Of a DNA stretch of 64,000 nt, positions 1-9,080 are shown in pieces. Made by a program: the position numbers and the translations under genes. Origin of the DNA: Leuconostoc lactis KCTC 3528 = DSM 20202 (GTDB taxonomy: Bacteria; Bacillota; Bacilli; Lactobacillales; Lactobacillaceae); NCBI RefSeq assembly GCF_014651235.1, contig NZ_BMWM01000003.1, positions 1 through 64,000 of the forward strand, given 5' to 3'. The notes under the pieces are model-generated. The model ran no database searches and had not been told where the DNA came from. It was given only the letters and a program-made list of their open reading frames with translations. The first letter of the stretch is position 1; each line of letters begins with the position of its first letter.

Positions 1-31
1 AATTTGTTTTGAAATTTTAGTCATAAATAAA

Positions 32-60
32 ACCCCGAAAGTTGCTTTAACTTTCGGGGT
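32..60 (-). terminator. terminator of the opuA operon
   Basis: A 12-bp perfect inverted repeat (32-43 with 49-60, 5-nt loop) lies just after the opuAB stop. On the minus strand it is followed by a T-rich tail. Confidence 0.85.
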
Positions 61-88
61 ACACCACAAATTGTCGTAGTTTTTTTGA

Positions 89-1795
89 CTAGTCATACCA
101 GCTGTCAGCGAGTTTTTTGTGTGACTTGAGCCAGTCAGCAGCCGCAGCCTTCGGTGATTTACCGTTCTGAATGGCTAACATGACACTTTCCATATCGTCT
201 TTCGTCCAATGGAATTTATCCAAGACTTTCCCAAGTTTTGGGTTATCTTGTTTCAGGCCTTTACGTGTAAAGGTTTGAATATTTTCACCCTTACCCATTG
301 TTTCCTTTGGATCAGCCAAATACTTCAAATGATACTTACTAAACATCCAATGTGGTGACCAACCTGTCACAACAATATCCTTTTTAGCTTTGTAGGCCTT
401 ATCAAGCGCAATGGCCATCGCACCAGATGATGAACCTTGCAACTGCCACCCCTTCAAGTTATCATAACTGTCCAATGTTTTTTGCGCACTAGCCATTTCA
501 CCGGCGCCAGGTTCAATTCCCGTAATGGTTTTATCCGCCTGATTAGATAAATCAGCAATTGAATTAGCCGCCATATAATCAGGCACAACTAATCCCGTTT
601 TGGCACCGCGTAAATTAGGCCCCAACATGTCGACATCATTTTTAAATTTGTTGTATAACACTTTATTGGTATATGGCAACCAAGCACTGACAGAAGCATC
701 AATTTGTCCCTTCGCAACAGATTGCCACAAAACAGCATTATCAAGTGGTGTCATGGTCACATGATAACCGTGTTGACGCAAAGATTCCGCTAACACGTTA
801 GTTGACGCGACCTCCGAATCCCATTCCACATAACCAAGGTTCACGCGTTGGCCTGTCGCCTTTTGAGTTGTCATCACATTAATGGCCCCGCCAGCAATCA
901 TAACAAGCACTGTGGCTAAGATTGTCCAGCGTTTCCAAGGTTTGGTTTCAGCCTTTTGGCCAGGTTGTGTCGTTAACTTTTGCGTAAAGCGATCAATAAT
1001 GATCGCCAGAATCACTAACCCAAGACCATTGACGAAACCTAAACCAATATCCGCATGTTGCACAGCTGACAAGACACCACGTCCTAAGCCAGGTGCCCCA
1101 ATCATTGAGGCCGTCACAACCATTGACAAGGCCAACATAATCGTTTGGTTCGCACCAGCTAAGATCGTGTTACGCGCACTCGGCAATTCTAACTTGATTA
1201 ACTTTTGCCAAGTCGTTGAACCAAACGAATCAGCTGCTTCAACTAATGATACAGGGACTTGGCGAATACCAAGATCCGTCATCCGCACCATTGGTGGTAA
1301 AGCAAAGATAATTGAGGCAAACACCCCTGGCACAACGCCAATCCCAAAGAATGCCACTGCCGGAATCAGATAAACGAAACCAGGCATCGTTTGCATAAAG
1401 TCCAAAATCGGCTTCACAATGGCTGCTGTTTTTGGTGATTTAGCAGTTAGGATTCCCAATGGAATACCGATGACTAACGAAATAACCGAAGCCATGATAA
1501 CCAATGTCAACGTACTCATCAAGTCTTCCCACAGATTTTGGTTGGCCACGATGGCTAACCCAAAAAAGGTAAACGCTGGGAAGCCAATTTTTTTAGGTGT
1601 GGTTAAAATGGCAATTAACGTGATACCAGCAATCATTAACGGCATTGGAATCGCAGTCAAGCCGTTGGTCAAACCATCCATGACAGCTTGCCCGACGTGT
1701 TGCATGACATTAAATAAGCCAGATAGGTGATCGGTTAACCAGTTAACGCCCGCCGTCACCCAGTCTTCTAAGGGTAATTTAGGTATATTAAGCAT
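89..1795 (-). CDS. opuAB: glycine betaine/carnitine ABC transporter, permease fused to substrate-binding domain
   Basis: Imports compatible solutes during osmotic stress, working with the ATPase encoded just upstream. The 568-aa product is a fusion. Residues about 1-275 form a multi-span permease with the usual EAA-type loop ([13 protein letters not shown]). After one more membrane segment, residues about 310-568 are a periplasmic-type binding domain displayed outside the membrane. This is the OpuABC/BusAB architecture of lactococci. It has a standard SD (AAGGAG) and an 8-bp overlap with opuAA, so the two are co-translated. Divergent busR suggests c-di-AMP-linked osmotic control. Substrate specificity between betaine and carnitine cannot be read. 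Confidence 0.93.
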   Translation of the reverse strand: MLNIPKLPLEDWVTAGVNWLTDHLSGLFNVMQHVGQAVMDGLTNGLTAIPMPLMIAGITLIAILTTPKKIGFPAFTFFGLAIVANQNLWEDLMSTLTLVIMASVISLVIGIPLGILTAKSPKTAAIVKPILDFMQTMPGFVYLIPAVAFFGIGVVPGVFASIIFALPPMVRMTDLGIRQVPVSLVEAADSFGSTTWQKLIKLELPSARNTILAGANQTIMLALSMVVTASMIGAPGLGRGVLSAVQHADIGLGFVNGLGLVILAIIIDRFTQKLTTQPGQKAETKPWKRWTILATVLVMIAGGAINVMTTQKATGQRVNLGYVEWDSEVASTNVLAESLRQHGYHVTMTPLDNAVLWQSVAKGQIDASVSAWLPYTNKVLYNKFKNDVDMLGPNLRGAKTGLVVPDYMAANSIADLSNQADKTITGIEPGAGEMASAQKTLDSYDNLKGWQLQGSSSGAMAIALDKAYKAKKDIVVTGWSPHWMFSKYHLKYLADPKETMGKGENIQTFTRKGLKQDNPKLGKVLDKFHWTKDDMESVMLAIQNGKSPKAAAADWLKSHKKLADSWYD

Positions 1796-2984
1796 GTTCG
1801 TCCTCTCCTTGTGTATCAGCTAACGCTTCCAAAACACCACCACGAATGATGACACCTTTGACCCGATTGCTGTCGTCAACAACCGCAACAGGGGTTTGGG
1901 CATCGTAAATGATTGGCATAATATCCACAATTAACGTATCTAATGAAACCGTTGGCATGTCAGACACCACCTCAGTTAGTGGTGTTTTATCACGGCGCGC
2001 AGTCACGGCCGCATCAGATGACAAATAACCAAGAAGTTCACGGTTACGGTTGACAGCAACCAGACCAGAAACTTCTTCATCCGACATCTTACGCAACGCC
2101 ACCGTTGGGCCATCGACAGTCAAGTTCGTCGTTAAGGCTGGAATCATAATACTTTCCGCCGTCAACACCTTTGTCCGATCAACACCACCGATAAATGTTC
2201 GCACATAATCATTGGCTGGATTGGTCAAAATTTCTTCACCCGTGCCGACTTGTTGCAACTGACCATCTTTCATAATGGCAATATGGTCACCAATGTGTAA
2301 GGCTTCATTTAAATCGTGGGTAATAAAGATAATGGTCTTACGGACATTGGCCTGCAACTCCAATAGTTCTTCTTGCATTTCACCACGAACCAACGGATCT
2401 AAGGCTGAAAACGCTTCATCCATCAGTAAAATATCAGGATCATTGGTCAACGCACGGGCTAAACCAACACGCTGTTGCATCCCACCAGATAGTTGCGCTG
2501 GGTATTGGTCCTTAAAACTCAGTAACTTCGCGTTATCTAAAGCTTTCTCTGCCCGTTGACGCCGTTCGGCCTTGTCAACGCCCTGTACTTCTAACCCGTA
2601 TTCCGTATTTTCAAGCAACGTCCGATGGGGAAATAGCCCGAAATTTTGGAACACCATGCTCATCTTTTTACGTCGAATATCCAGCATTTGTTTCTTATTA
2701 AATTTCGTAATTTCTTGTCCATCAATAAAGAGCTGTCCATCCGTTGGTTCAATCAATCGATTGAGCAAACGAATCAAGGTTGACTTTCCAGAACCTGAAA
2801 GGCCCATAATCACGAAGATTTCGCCTTCTTCAATGGTCATGTTGATGTCATACACACCAACCGTACTTCCTGTCTTTTCGACAATCTCGTTCTTACTCTT
2901 ATTTTGCTTCACCATCTTCAACGCCGCTTTTGGGCGTTTCCCAAATATTTTGGTTAGGTGCTTTATCTCGACTTTATTCGTCAT
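1788..2984 (-). CDS. opuAA: glycine betaine ABC transporter ATP-binding subunit
   Basis: ATPase that powers the OpuAB permease. It shows Walker [10 protein letters not shown], signature LSGGMQQRV and Walker [14 protein letters not shown]. Two CBS-type repeats fill the C-terminal ~120 residues, where OpuA enzymes sense ionic strength and c-di-AMP. I start it at the ATG at 2984 (MTNKVEIKH) because GGAGG lies 5-6 nt upstream. An upstream in-frame GTG at 2996 would place that SD inside the gene. Transcribed from the BusR-controlled promoter at 3114-3142. About 398 aa, normal for the family. Confidence 0.93.
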   Translation of the reverse strand: MTNKVEIKHLTKIFGKRPKAALKMVKQNKSKNEIVEKTGSTVGVYDINMTIEEGEIFVIMGLSGSGKSTLIRLLNRLIEPTDGQLFIDGQEITKFNKKQMLDIRRKKMSMVFQNFGLFPHRTLLENTEYGLEVQGVDKAERRQRAEKALDNAKLLSFKDQYPAQLSGGMQQRVGLARALTNDPDILLMDEAFSALDPLVRGEMQEELLELQANVRKTIIFITHDLNEALHIGDHIAIMKDGQLQQVGTGEEILTNPANDYVRTFIGGVDRTKVLTAESIMIPALTTNLTVDGPTVALRKMSDEEVSGLVAVNRNRELLGYLSSDAAVTARRDKTPLTEVVSDMPTVSLDTLIVDIMPIIYDAQTPVAVVDDSNRVKGVIIRGGVLEALADTQGEDEHA

Positions 2985-3030
2985 GAAATCCTCCACTTCG
3001 TTTCAAATGAGCGTTTCTACCCATCTCCCA

Positions 3031-3059
3031 TTGACTCTGTTTGCGATTTAACTTATACT
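3031..3059 (+). promoter_or_regulatory. busR promoter
   Basis: TTGACT (3031-3036), 17-nt spacer, TATACT (3054-3059). It is divergent from the opuA promoter. The first AAGTGACA half-site starts 4 nt after the -10, which would allow autoregulation. Confidence 0.7.
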
Positions 3060-3113
3060 GCAAAGTGACAACTTATTATAAAAACTAGATTGCCTCTCAA
3101 AGTGATGTCTTCT

Positions 3114-3142
3114 ATTCTGTCACAAGTGGTCACTTTTGTCAA
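3114..3142 (-). promoter_or_regulatory. opuA promoter
   Basis: On the minus strand TTGACA (3137-3142), a 17-nt spacer and CAGAAT (3114-3119) preceded by TGA, an extended -10 element. The spacer carries the palindrome proposed as the BusR operator. Confidence 0.7.
3124..3135. promoter_or_regulatory. putative BusR operator
   Basis: AAGTGGTCACTT is a perfect palindrome apart from its two central bases and lies wholly between the -35 and -10 of the opuA promoter. Further AAGTGA/TGTCAC half-sites occur at 3063-3070, 3100-3105 and 3118-3123. Known BusR operators are built of AGTGAC/GTCACT repeats, so multipartite binding is likely. Inferred from motif and position. Confidence 0.65.
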
Positions 3143-3166
3143 ATGAGGTAACTTTTGGAGAACCAT

Positions 3167-3793
3167 ATGCGAACAATTAGAGAACCACGTTATCGTAAAA
3201 TCGCCTATCAAATTGCACAGAAAATCGCTGACAACGATTACCCCGTTGGTAGCAAGTTACATGCGCGTTCAACACTGTCCGTGGCCTTCGGTGTCTCGTC
3301 AGAAACGGCACGCAAAGCTGTCAGTGTGCTCGCTGATTTGCAGATTGTGAAACCAATTCATGGCAGTGGGGTTGAGGTCTTATCCCGTGAACGCGCCAAG
3401 GCCTTTTTGAAGCAGTCGGAAACAACGTTTGATATCCAAGCCTTGCACGGCCAAATTAATGATCTGATCGCACAACAAAAACAAGACATTCATACATTAG
3501 AACAAACCTTTTCACGCCTGTTTGACCAAACGCAACGCGTCCAACGCCATCGTCATAGTCCGTTGACACCCTATGAACTTGAGTTACATGACGATAGTCC
3601 TAAACTTGGCTTATCAGTCGGCAGTCTTAACCTCTGGCAAAGCACAGGTGCCACGTTGGTGGCCATCCTACATCATGATGAACTCATCGTCTCACCAGGA
3701 CCATATGCTGTGATTGAACGGGGTGATACCTTGTATTTTGTCGGTAACGAAGCAGTCGTTGAGACAGTCTACAATTTCTTTTATCAAAAATAA
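3167..3793 (+). CDS. busR: GntR-type repressor with RCK_C domain, BusR
   Basis: Transcriptional repressor of the adjacent betaine transporter. The family senses cyclic-di-AMP through its C-terminal RCK_C/TrkA-C domain. Residues ~1-70 form a GntR winged helix (YQIAQKIADNDYPVGSKL ... SSETARKAVSVL). A coiled-coil-like segment follows (residues ~85-125). The last ~75 residues are RCK_C-like (LHDDSPKLGLSVGSLN ... IERGDTLYFVGNE). Length (208 aa) and divergent placement match BusR of Lactococcus and Streptococcus. ATG at 3167 is chosen because GGAG lies 6 nt upstream. A TTG at 3155 would precede that SD. Confidence 0.9.
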   Translation: MRTIREPRYRKIAYQIAQKIADNDYPVGSKLHARSTLSVAFGVSSETARKAVSVLADLQIVKPIHGSGVEVLSRERAKAFLKQSETTFDIQALHGQINDLIAQQKQDIHTLEQTFSRLFDQTQRVQRHRHSPLTPYELELHDDSPKLGLSVGSLNLWQSTGATLVAILHHDELIVSPGPYAVIERGDTLYFVGNEAVVETVYNFFYQK

Positions 3794-3801
3794 CACGCAA
3801 A

Positions 3802-3824
3802 AAACGACAGTCGCCCTGTCGTTT
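3802..3824 (+). terminator. busR terminator
   Basis: 9-bp stem (3802-3810 with 3816-3824) followed by a T-run. Confidence 0.85.
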
Positions 3825-3835
3825 TTTTAATTGTC

Positions 3836-3864
3836 TTGACAACCACGCCACTTAATTGTAAACT
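3836..3864 (+). promoter_or_regulatory. bioY promoter
   Basis: TTGACA (3836-3841), 17-nt spacer, TAAACT (3859-3864). The -10 lies inside the BirA operator. Confidence 0.8.
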
Positions 3865-3887
3865 TAAAAAATTAAATAGGTTTACAA
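3856..3887. promoter_or_regulatory. BirA operator
   Basis: Inverted repeat TTGTAAAC (3856-3863) and GTTTACAA (3880-3887) with 16 nt between, matching Firmicutes BirA boxes. It covers the -10 and transcription start of bioY, so biotin-loaded BirA would repress uptake. Confidence 0.85.
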
Positions 3888-3897
3888 AGGAAAAAAC

Positions 3898-4443
3898 ATG
3901 AAAACACAAAAGCTCACCCTCACCGTCATGATGATTGCTTTACTGATTGTCATGGCTTACCTGCCCGCCATCCCCGTTGGCTTGGTACCCATTACCGTGC
4001 AAAATCTCGGCATTATGCTGGCTGGCGCCCTCCTTGGTTGGCGTAACGGCGCACTCGCAATTATTCTCTGGCTCTTCATGGCCGCCATCGGGTTACCTGT
4101 CTTGGTTGGCGGGGCTGGTGGCTTCCCACATTTTTTCGGCGCAACAGCCGGTTATATTTGGTCTTATCCCGTTGCAGCTGCACTGATTGGGCTGAGCGTG
4201 CAAGCCCTTGATCGTTTGAAAAAAACCAATTTTGTGACATTATTACTCGTTATTTTAATTTTTGGTGTGGTGCTGGTTGATGTCAGCGGCGCAATTGGGT
4301 TACACATTGTGACCCATATGCCGCTCCCACAGGCCTTGTTACTACAACTCACATATGTACCAGGTGATTGTGCGAAGGCTGTCATTGCCACAGTGGTCAC
4401 ACTGGCGTTACGGCGCCGCTTTCCCCAACTTACCCATGTTTAA
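3898..4443 (+). CDS. bioY: biotin transporter substrate-binding component BioY
   Basis: S-component of an ECF-type biotin importer, an integral membrane protein. The 181-aa sequence has about six hydrophobic spans. The typical BioY segments are visible: PITVQNLGIMLAGALLG, GLPVLVGGAGGF, and FGATAGYIWSYPVAA. The gene follows a BirA-box promoter and a good SD (AAAGG). It overlaps the CHY zinc-finger gene by 8 bp, and birA follows, so uptake and biotin sensing form one cluster. I see no biotin biosynthesis genes nearby, suggesting dependence on external biotin. Confidence 0.93.
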   Translation: MKTQKLTLTVMMIALLIVMAYLPAIPVGLVPITVQNLGIMLAGALLGWRNGALAIILWLFMAAIGLPVLVGGAGGFPHFFGATAGYIWSYPVAAALIGLSVQALDRLKKTNFVTLLLVILIFGVVLVDVSGAIGLHIVTHMPLPQALLLQLTYVPGDCAKAVIATVVTLALRRRFPQLTHV

Positions 4444-4738
4444 TATCTTAGGTATCGGAACTGATGCTGCTGGGCGTTGCACCCATTGGCACACTGAGGT
4501 CGATATTATTGCCAATAAATGCCAGCAGTGCCAGGCTTATTACGCCTGCTATTTATGCCACAATACGCTGACAACGCATGAATTTGTACCCGTTGCTAAA
4601 ACTGCCTTAGGGGCCCTTTGTGGGTCATGTGGGTTAGAGATGACAGGCAACGCCTATCTCACACAAACAGCCTGTCCTCGGTGTCAACATGCCTTTAATC
4701 CACAATGCCATCTACATCAACAGATTTATTTTTGCTAA
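4436..4738 (+). CDS. CHY zinc-finger protein
   Basis: Small (100 aa) zinc-binding protein of the CHY family, whose molecular role is not established. Cys/His pairs match the family: GRCTHWHTEVDIIANKCQQC, YYACYLCH, LCGSCG, CPRCQHAFNPQCHLH. The start is ATG at 4436, within the last codons of bioY, because CHY proteins begin with M..GIG.D..GRC. There is no clear SD, so translation is probably coupled to bioY. Its place between bioY and birA suggests a link to biotin use, but this is inference. Confidence 0.8.
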   Translation: MFNILGIGTDAAGRCTHWHTEVDIIANKCQQCQAYYACYLCHNTLTTHEFVPVAKTALGALCGSCGLEMTGNAYLTQTACPRCQHAFNPQCHLHQQIYFC

Positions 4739-4741
4739 AAT
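4733..4741 (+). promoter_or_regulatory. extended -10 for a leaderless birA mRNA
   Basis: TGC-TAAAAT ends 6 nt before the birA ATG, and no SD is present. This is the spacing expected for a transcript starting at or next to the start codon. Confidence 0.5.
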
Positions 4742-4747
4742 AAACGT

Positions 4748-5686
4748 ATGACAACTGTAGAAAAATTATTCCATATTTTCGTCAACCATGCCGACGAATG
4801 GGTATCCGGTGAAACCATTGCCAGTGAGCTTCACATTTCTCGTGCTGCCGTCTGGAAAGCCATCAATAAATTGACTGAAGCCGGCTTTATGATTGAAAGT
4901 CAGCGTGGTTTAGGTTACCGTTATATCCCCAATGAAAAAATGACCAGTACCGAAATCCAGCACCTCTTGGGCGTGCCAATGGCGATTCGCGTTTTTGATT
5001 CATTAGACTCTACTAATCGTTATGCTAAGTTGGCCTTAATAGACGAGACGCTCAACGCGCCGCTAGTAGTCATTTCAAACATTCAAACACACGGGGTCGG
5101 TCATTTAGGTCGGTCATTCTTTTCGCCTAGCCAAACGGGGCTTTATTTGAGTATTGCCTTACCCCTGACTTTTCAAGATACTGTCAAACCCCATTTATTA
5201 ACGATTAGTACTGCCGTTGCTGTGGCGAAAAGTATTCGGACCCTCTTTGGGGTTGACCTGCAATATCAATGGCTGAACAACTTATATTTCAATCAGCAAA
5301 AAGTCGGCGGCATTCTCACTGAAGGGATTATGACCTTAGAAAGCCAAACTTTTTCGGGCTTGGTTGTTGGCATTGGGCTAAATCTCACCCCACCGCATAC
5401 CACACAACCACAACCAATGGGTGCCATTACACCAGAATTGACCTTGTCACGCAACGCAGTTGCCGCACAAATCATTCAAGACTTTTTCCAAATGTACGAA
5501 CAATACCAATCTGGCACGTATTTACCAGCTTATCGGCGGCATTTAATTGGCTTGGGCGAAACAGTGACAATCACCCAATCTAATCAAAGCCTTACCGGAC
5601 AACTGTTACAAGTGACTGATGACGGTTATCTACAACTGCAAACACCAACTGGTATCACGACGATAACCAGTGGTGATCAACTATAA
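4748..5686 (+). CDS. birA: BirA-like biotin repressor / biotin-protein ligase with altered active-site motifs
   Basis: Bifunctional BirA proteins biotinylate acetyl-CoA carboxylase and repress biotin genes. The N-terminal winged helix (residues 1-65, SRAAVWKAINKL) and C-terminal SH3-like domain are present; 312 aa is normal. Two catalytic signatures differ from the family. The GRGRxGR biotin/AMP loop reads GVGHLGR, with His where E. coli has Arg118. The KWPND motif reads QWLNN. Residues around K-V-G-G-I-L are kept. It may be a weak or non-ligase regulator, or a diverged active ligase; the motifs alone cannot decide. It has no SD and probably uses a leaderless start. Confidence 0.85.
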   Translation: MTTVEKLFHIFVNHADEWVSGETIASELHISRAAVWKAINKLTEAGFMIESQRGLGYRYIPNEKMTSTEIQHLLGVPMAIRVFDSLDSTNRYAKLALIDETLNAPLVVISNIQTHGVGHLGRSFFSPSQTGLYLSIALPLTFQDTVKPHLLTISTAVAVAKSIRTLFGVDLQYQWLNNLYFNQQKVGGILTEGIMTLESQTFSGLVVGIGLNLTPPHTTQPQPMGAITPELTLSRNAVAAQIIQDFFQMYEQYQSGTYLPAYRRHLIGLGETVTITQSNQSLTGQLLQVTDDGYLQLQTPTGITTITSGDQL

Positions 5687-5714
5687 AAGGACAGGTCATC
5701 AAGACCTGTCCTTT
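5686..5714. terminator. convergent terminator birA/folD
   Basis: 12-bp perfect stem (5686-5697 with 5703-5714) with A/T flanks on both strands. It can serve both birA and folD. Confidence 0.88.
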
Positions 5715-6566
5715 TTAATTGGCTTGCTGTTGTTCAGCAAGTGTGACTGTATTTTCTAATAGGGTCGCAATCGTCATTGGCCCAACACCACCAGGCACTG
5801 GGGTAATGTAGCTGGCAATACCTTGAACAGACGCAAAGTCAACATCACCAACCGCTTTACCGTCAACATAATTCATGCCGACATCAACGACAACAGCGCC
5901 TTGTTTCAAATCGGCGCCGTTAATAAAGTTTGGCTTACCAACACCGACAACAACAATATCAGCATCTCTCAAATATCTTTTTAGGTCAGCGGCTGGTGTA
6001 TAACGATGCGCTAATGTCACCGTCGCATCCGCGTTATTGAGTAAAGCAAACATTGGTCGGCCAAACAGTTGTGACCGACCAACGACCACTGCCTGCTTCC
6101 CAAACGTTTCAATACCATAGTGATTAAGCAATGTCATCACACCTTGCGGCGTCGCTGCGACGGTGTAATCCGCCAACGCGTCTGCAAAGAGCATCCCTTG
6201 TACTGTGGCACCTAAACCATCAGCGTCTTTATGCGGAGCAACCGCTGAGAAAACTTCACGTTCTTTGACACCTTCAGCCAAAGGACTTTGGACTAAAATA
6301 CCCGTAATGTTATCATCCGCATTCAATTCAGCCACCAATTGCAACACGCTTTCCGTGGTTGCATTGGCGTCAGTTGGAATATCTTTTGTTTGAATACCCA
6401 ATGTCGCTGCTTTTTTAGATTTCATGCCAACGTATAAACGACTCCCGTCATTTTGTGGGTCATAAATTACAGCAAGCGTTACTGGCTTGTCCAGCTTCGC
6501 CACACGTTCAGCAGTCTTGGCATTCGTGAGCTTTGCCACAGCTGCGCCATCAAGTATTTCAGTCAT
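5715..6566 (-). CDS. folD: methylenetetrahydrofolate dehydrogenase/cyclohydrolase
   Basis: Cytosolic bifunctional enzyme that interconverts 5,10-methylene-THF and 10-formyl-THF, supplying purine and formyl-Met synthesis. The catalytic Lys lies in YVGMKSKKA, the substrate segment is [10 protein letters not shown], the Rossmann region is [13 protein letters not shown], and the C-terminal motif is [16 protein letters not shown]. Length 283 aa is typical. ATG at 6566 is chosen over a preceding TTG because AAGGAG lies 6-7 nt upstream. It is divergent from comEB. Confidence 0.95.
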   Translation of the reverse strand: MTEILDGAAVAKLTNAKTAERVAKLDKPVTLAVIYDPQNDGSRLYVGMKSKKAATLGIQTKDIPTDANATTESVLQLVAELNADDNITGILVQSPLAEGVKEREVFSAVAPHKDADGLGATVQGMLFADALADYTVAATPQGVMTLLNHYGIETFGKQAVVVGRSQLFGRPMFALLNNADATVTLAHRYTPAADLKRYLRDADIVVVGVGKPNFINGADLKQGAVVVDVGMNYVDGKAVGDVDFASVQGIASYITPVPGGVGPMTIATLLENTVTLAEQQQAN

Positions 6567-6639
6567 CAAAATGCTCCTTCGTTTGTCCGCACTTTTATGT
6601 TATATTTTTCTTAACAAAACTAAGTCATTGGAGTTTATT

Positions 6640-7122
6640 ATGTCAGATCAACGGATTAGCTGGGATCAATATTTTATTGCCCAAGCCGCCATTTTATCAA
6701 CACGTTCAACTTGTACCCGCTTGCATGTCGGGGCCGTCTTGGTCAAAAACAACCGGATTATCGCCAGTGGTTATAACGGGGCCGTTGCTGGCACCCCACA
6801 CTGTACCGATGTCGGCGACTTAATCGTTGATGGGCATTGCATCCGCGCTGTTCATGCGGAACAAAATGCCCTGATGCAAGCCGCACAAATGGGTATTAGC
6901 GTCGCTGACGCGACGGTTTATGTCACCGATGTCCCCTGTGTCCATTGTACGAAGCTCTTATTACAAGCAGGCGTGTCAAAGATTAACTACATGCGTAACT
7001 ATCGTAACGATCCTTTTGCTGAAGAACTCTTGCAACAAAAGCAAGTGCCGTTGCAACAAGTGCCCTTTTCACAAGAGACAGCCAATCAAATTGACTTATC
7101 GCGTTTCGTCACACATGAATGA
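6640..7122 (+). CDS. comEB: deoxycytidylate deaminase family protein (ComEB)
   Basis: Predicted dCMP deaminase making dUMP for thymidylate synthase, whose gene follows. Zinc-site motifs are [10 protein letters not shown] (HAE) and PCVHC, with CTDVGDL for regulatory or substrate contacts. At 160 aa it matches ComEB. The ATG at 6640 has TTGGAG 6-7 nt upstream. The name comes from the Bacillus come locus, although comEA/comEC lie elsewhere in this window. Placement next to thyA supports a nucleotide role rather than a DNA-uptake one. Confidence 0.9.
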   Translation: MSDQRISWDQYFIAQAAILSTRSTCTRLHVGAVLVKNNRIIASGYNGAVAGTPHCTDVGDLIVDGHCIRAVHAEQNALMQAAQMGISVADATVYVTDVPCVHCTKLLLQAGVSKINYMRNYRNDPFAEELLQQKQVPLQQVPFSQETANQIDLSRFVTHE

Positions 7123-7332
7123 TCTCACATCAAAAACCTTGAATTATTTGTTAATAACGAACTATTTTTATTTTAGCATAATTTATCCGTTTAGAAAACG
7201 AATACTCGAAATACTTATCATAATCTAACTTAAGTCATGAAGTCACTGTTTTAATAGCGAAATAGCCAACTTAACTTTGCCCAAAAGCCCGTCACATCAA
7301 GCAAATCACGATTTCCTCAGATGCGAACAAAC
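7123..7332. other. intergenic AT-rich stretch
   Basis: About 210 nt after comEB. I see no convincing ORF, terminator or conserved RNA motif here. Confidence 0.5.
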
Positions 7333-7361
7333 TTGCCAACCACGGTAAAATTCGTTAATAT
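7333..7361 (+). promoter_or_regulatory. thyA promoter
   Basis: TTGCCA (7333-7338), 17-nt spacer, TAATAT (7356-7361). The predicted transcript starts near 7368, giving a ~50-nt leader with the SD and hairpin. Confidence 0.65.
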
Positions 7362-7380
7362 TTAAGATAGATGATTTTGA

Positions 7381-7420
7381 GAAAGGAACCGCGTAACGTG
7401 CTTGTTACGCGATCAATACG
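7381..7420 (+). promoter_or_regulatory. thyA SD separated from its start by a hairpin
   Basis: GAAAGGA (7381-7387) is the only SD but lies 33 nt before the ATG. Between them CGCGTAAC (7390-7397) pairs perfectly with GTTACGCG (7404-7411), 8 bp with a 6-nt loop. Looping out leaves 11 nt between SD and ATG. A stop codon in frame at 7394 excludes an upstream start. Confidence 0.75.
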
Positions 7421-8389
7421 ATGTCAAAAAATGAACAGCAATACCTTGATTTAGCACAAAAAATATTAGCTGAAGGTAACCTCAAAGGCGACCGTACCGG
7501 AACGGGTACGCACTCCCTCTTTGGTACGCAAATGCGCTTTGACTTACAAGAAGGCTTTCCCCTTCTCACAACCAAGAAAGTTTTCTTTGGGTTAATCAAA
7601 TCCGAACTACTCTGGTTTTTGCGCGGCGATAATAACATTCGTTTCCTACTACAACATAACAACCATATTTGGGATGAGTGGGCCTTTAAAAACTGGGTAG
7701 AATCAAACGATTATACCGGTCCTGATATGACCAACTTTGGCCATCGCGCAGAAACTGATCCTGAATTTGCAGCCGTCTATCAAACGCAAAAAGCGATTTT
7801 TGTCGACAAGATTTTAAACGAAGATGTGTTCATGGAAAAATTTGGTTACGTAGGTGACGTCTATGGCAAGCTCTGGCGTGGTTGGGAAACGAGCAGTGTG
7901 ACAGCTAGTGCCGAGACCGTTGATCAAGTTGCGCGCTTAGTTGAAGAGATTAAAACAACGCCTGACTCTCGTCGCCTTATTTTGACAGCCTGGAATGCTG
8001 ATACAACGCCGCAAGCCCCCTTGCCTTCATGCCACGTCTTAAGTCAATTCTATGTCGCTGATGGCAAATTAAGCCTTCAGTTGTATCAACGTTCGGGTGA
8101 TTTCTTCTTGGGTGTGCCGTTCAACATTGCGTCATATTCACTTTTGTTGCATATGATGGCCGCACAAACCGGTTATGAAGTGGGTGACTTTGTGCATACA
8201 ATAGGTGACACGCACATTTATAACAACCACGTGGATCAAATCACAGAACAACTCTCACGCCCGATGCACCCACTACCAAAGTTATGGTTAAATCCGGACG
8301 TTAAATCAATTTTTGATTACACGATGGCTGACATTAAGGTGCTTGATTATGAAAGTGAAGCTCCAATTAAGGCACCGGTCGCTGTTTAA
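7421..8389 (+). CDS. thyA: thymidylate synthase
   Basis: Methylates dUMP to dTMP using 5,10-methylene-THF, in the cytosol. The catalytic Cys is in [14 protein letters not shown], where most family members have PPCH; Ser before Cys is a mild variant. Other motifs are [29 protein letters not shown] and the C-terminal APIKAPVAV. Length (322 aa) matches the Lactobacillus-type enzyme with its ~50-residue insert. The start is fixed by homology and by an upstream in-frame stop. Its SD is displaced by a hairpin (7381-7411). FolD and ComEB nearby make the cofactor and precursor. Confidence 0.96.
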   Translation: MSKNEQQYLDLAQKILAEGNLKGDRTGTGTHSLFGTQMRFDLQEGFPLLTTKKVFFGLIKSELLWFLRGDNNIRFLLQHNNHIWDEWAFKNWVESNDYTGPDMTNFGHRAETDPEFAAVYQTQKAIFVDKILNEDVFMEKFGYVGDVYGKLWRGWETSSVTASAETVDQVARLVEEIKTTPDSRRLILTAWNADTTPQAPLPSCHVLSQFYVADGKLSLQLYQRSGDFFLGVPFNIASYSLLLHMMAAQTGYEVGDFVHTIGDTHIYNNHVDQITEQLSRPMHPLPKLWLNPDVKSIFDYTMADIKVLDYESEAPIKAPVAV

Positions 8390-8420
8390 GGCGTTATCGA
8401 CCAACTGAAAGGACTTCATC

Positions 8421-8921
8421 ATGAAAATTAGACCGTTGGAAAAAAGGGATTTACCTTATATTTATCAACAGGAAAATTCCCGAAAAGTCATGGCGCTGTG
8501 GTTTCAAGAAGCGTATACATCATTTGAAGAACTGCAACTGCTCTATGAACGCCATATCCTAGATCAGACTGAGCGTCGATTTGTTGTGGAAGATGACGAC
8601 CAATTTATCGGCGTCGTCGAGTTAATGTATATCGACATGTTACATCGACATACAGAAATTCAAATTATTATTCATCCCGACCATCAAGGTCTTGGCTTTG
8701 CGCAAGCAGCTATTCGGGCGGGCGTTGAATATGCTTTCCAAGTGTTGAACATGCACAAGGTCTATCTGTACGTTGATGTAGATAATGCCGCAGCCATCCA
8801 CATCTACAAGAAGGTTGGTTTCAAAGAAGAAGGTATTTTACGCGAACACTTCTTTGCCGAAGGTCAATATCACGACAGTATGATGATGGGTATTTTAGCA
8901 ACAGAATTTACCACTAATTAG
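8421..8921 (+). CDS. speG: spermidine N-acetyltransferase, SpeG-like GNAT
   Basis: Predicted to acetylate spermidine/spermine and lower polyamine toxicity. The sequence tracks SpeG along most of its length: KIRPLEKRDLPYIYQQ, WFQEAYTSFEEL, RRFVVEDDDQFIGVVEL, HRHTEIQIIIHPDHQGLGFA (acetyl-CoA loop), and AAIHIYKKVGFKEEG. At 166 aa it is near the usual ~170. A standard SD (AAAGGA) sits 31 nt after thyA, so co-transcription is likely. Substrate is inferred from family similarity only. Confidence 0.88.
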   Translation: MKIRPLEKRDLPYIYQQENSRKVMALWFQEAYTSFEELQLLYERHILDQTERRFVVEDDDQFIGVVELMYIDMLHRHTEIQIIIHPDHQGLGFAQAAIRAGVEYAFQVLNMHKVYLYVDVDNAAAIHIYKKVGFKEEGILREHFFAEGQYHDSMMMGILATEFTTN

Positions 8922-8922
8922 C

Positions 8923-8959
8923 AAAAAGACTGAACACCAATATGGTGTTCAGTCTTTTT
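8923..8959 (+). terminator. speG terminator
   Basis: 17-bp perfect stem (8923-8939 with 8943-8959) and a T-run. Confidence 0.92.
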
Positions 8960-8987
8960 TTGTCAATCTTTACGGTAGCCTATCCCA

Positions 8988-9074
8988 ATAAAAAAAACTT
9001 GTTTCTCAGGAAACAAGTTTGAGATTCAGAACTTCTCGGCGAACTGAATAATCGCAAACGCTGAAAGCGTTTAC
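8988..9074 (-). ncRNA. putative catabolite-controlled small RNA downstream of alsS
   Basis: A complete small transcription unit of about 87 nt lies between alsS and speG. It has its own promoter (9081-9108), a cre box at the start site (9062-9075) and a strong terminator (8995-9020). The RNA would begin with a 5' hairpin formed by the cre palindrome. A second stem follows, formed by ATTCAG/CTGAAT in 9023-9052, then the terminator. It has no ATG and no SD. I do not recognise the family. It could be a trans-acting sRNA or an alsS 3'-UTR-derived RNA. Confidence 0.6.
8995..9020 (-). terminator. terminator of the sRNA / alsS
   Basis: 11-bp stem (8995-9005 with 9010-9020), TCAG-type tetraloop, followed on the minus strand by eight Ts. 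It would also stop alsS read-through. Confidence 0.88.
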
Positions 9075-9075
9075 A
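9062..9075. promoter_or_regulatory. cre site (CcpA operator)
   Basis: TGAAAGCGTTTACA is a full match to the cre consensus TGWAANCGNTNWCA. It covers the predicted +1 of the small RNA, a position that normally gives repression by CcpA. Confidence 0.75.
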
Positions 9076-9080
9076 ATACT

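Noticed and set aside
882-1373. Long open frames antisense to opuAB, opuAA, P-type ATPase and others
   Set aside because: They lack SDs and family similarity and follow the codon shadow of well-supported genes on the other strand.
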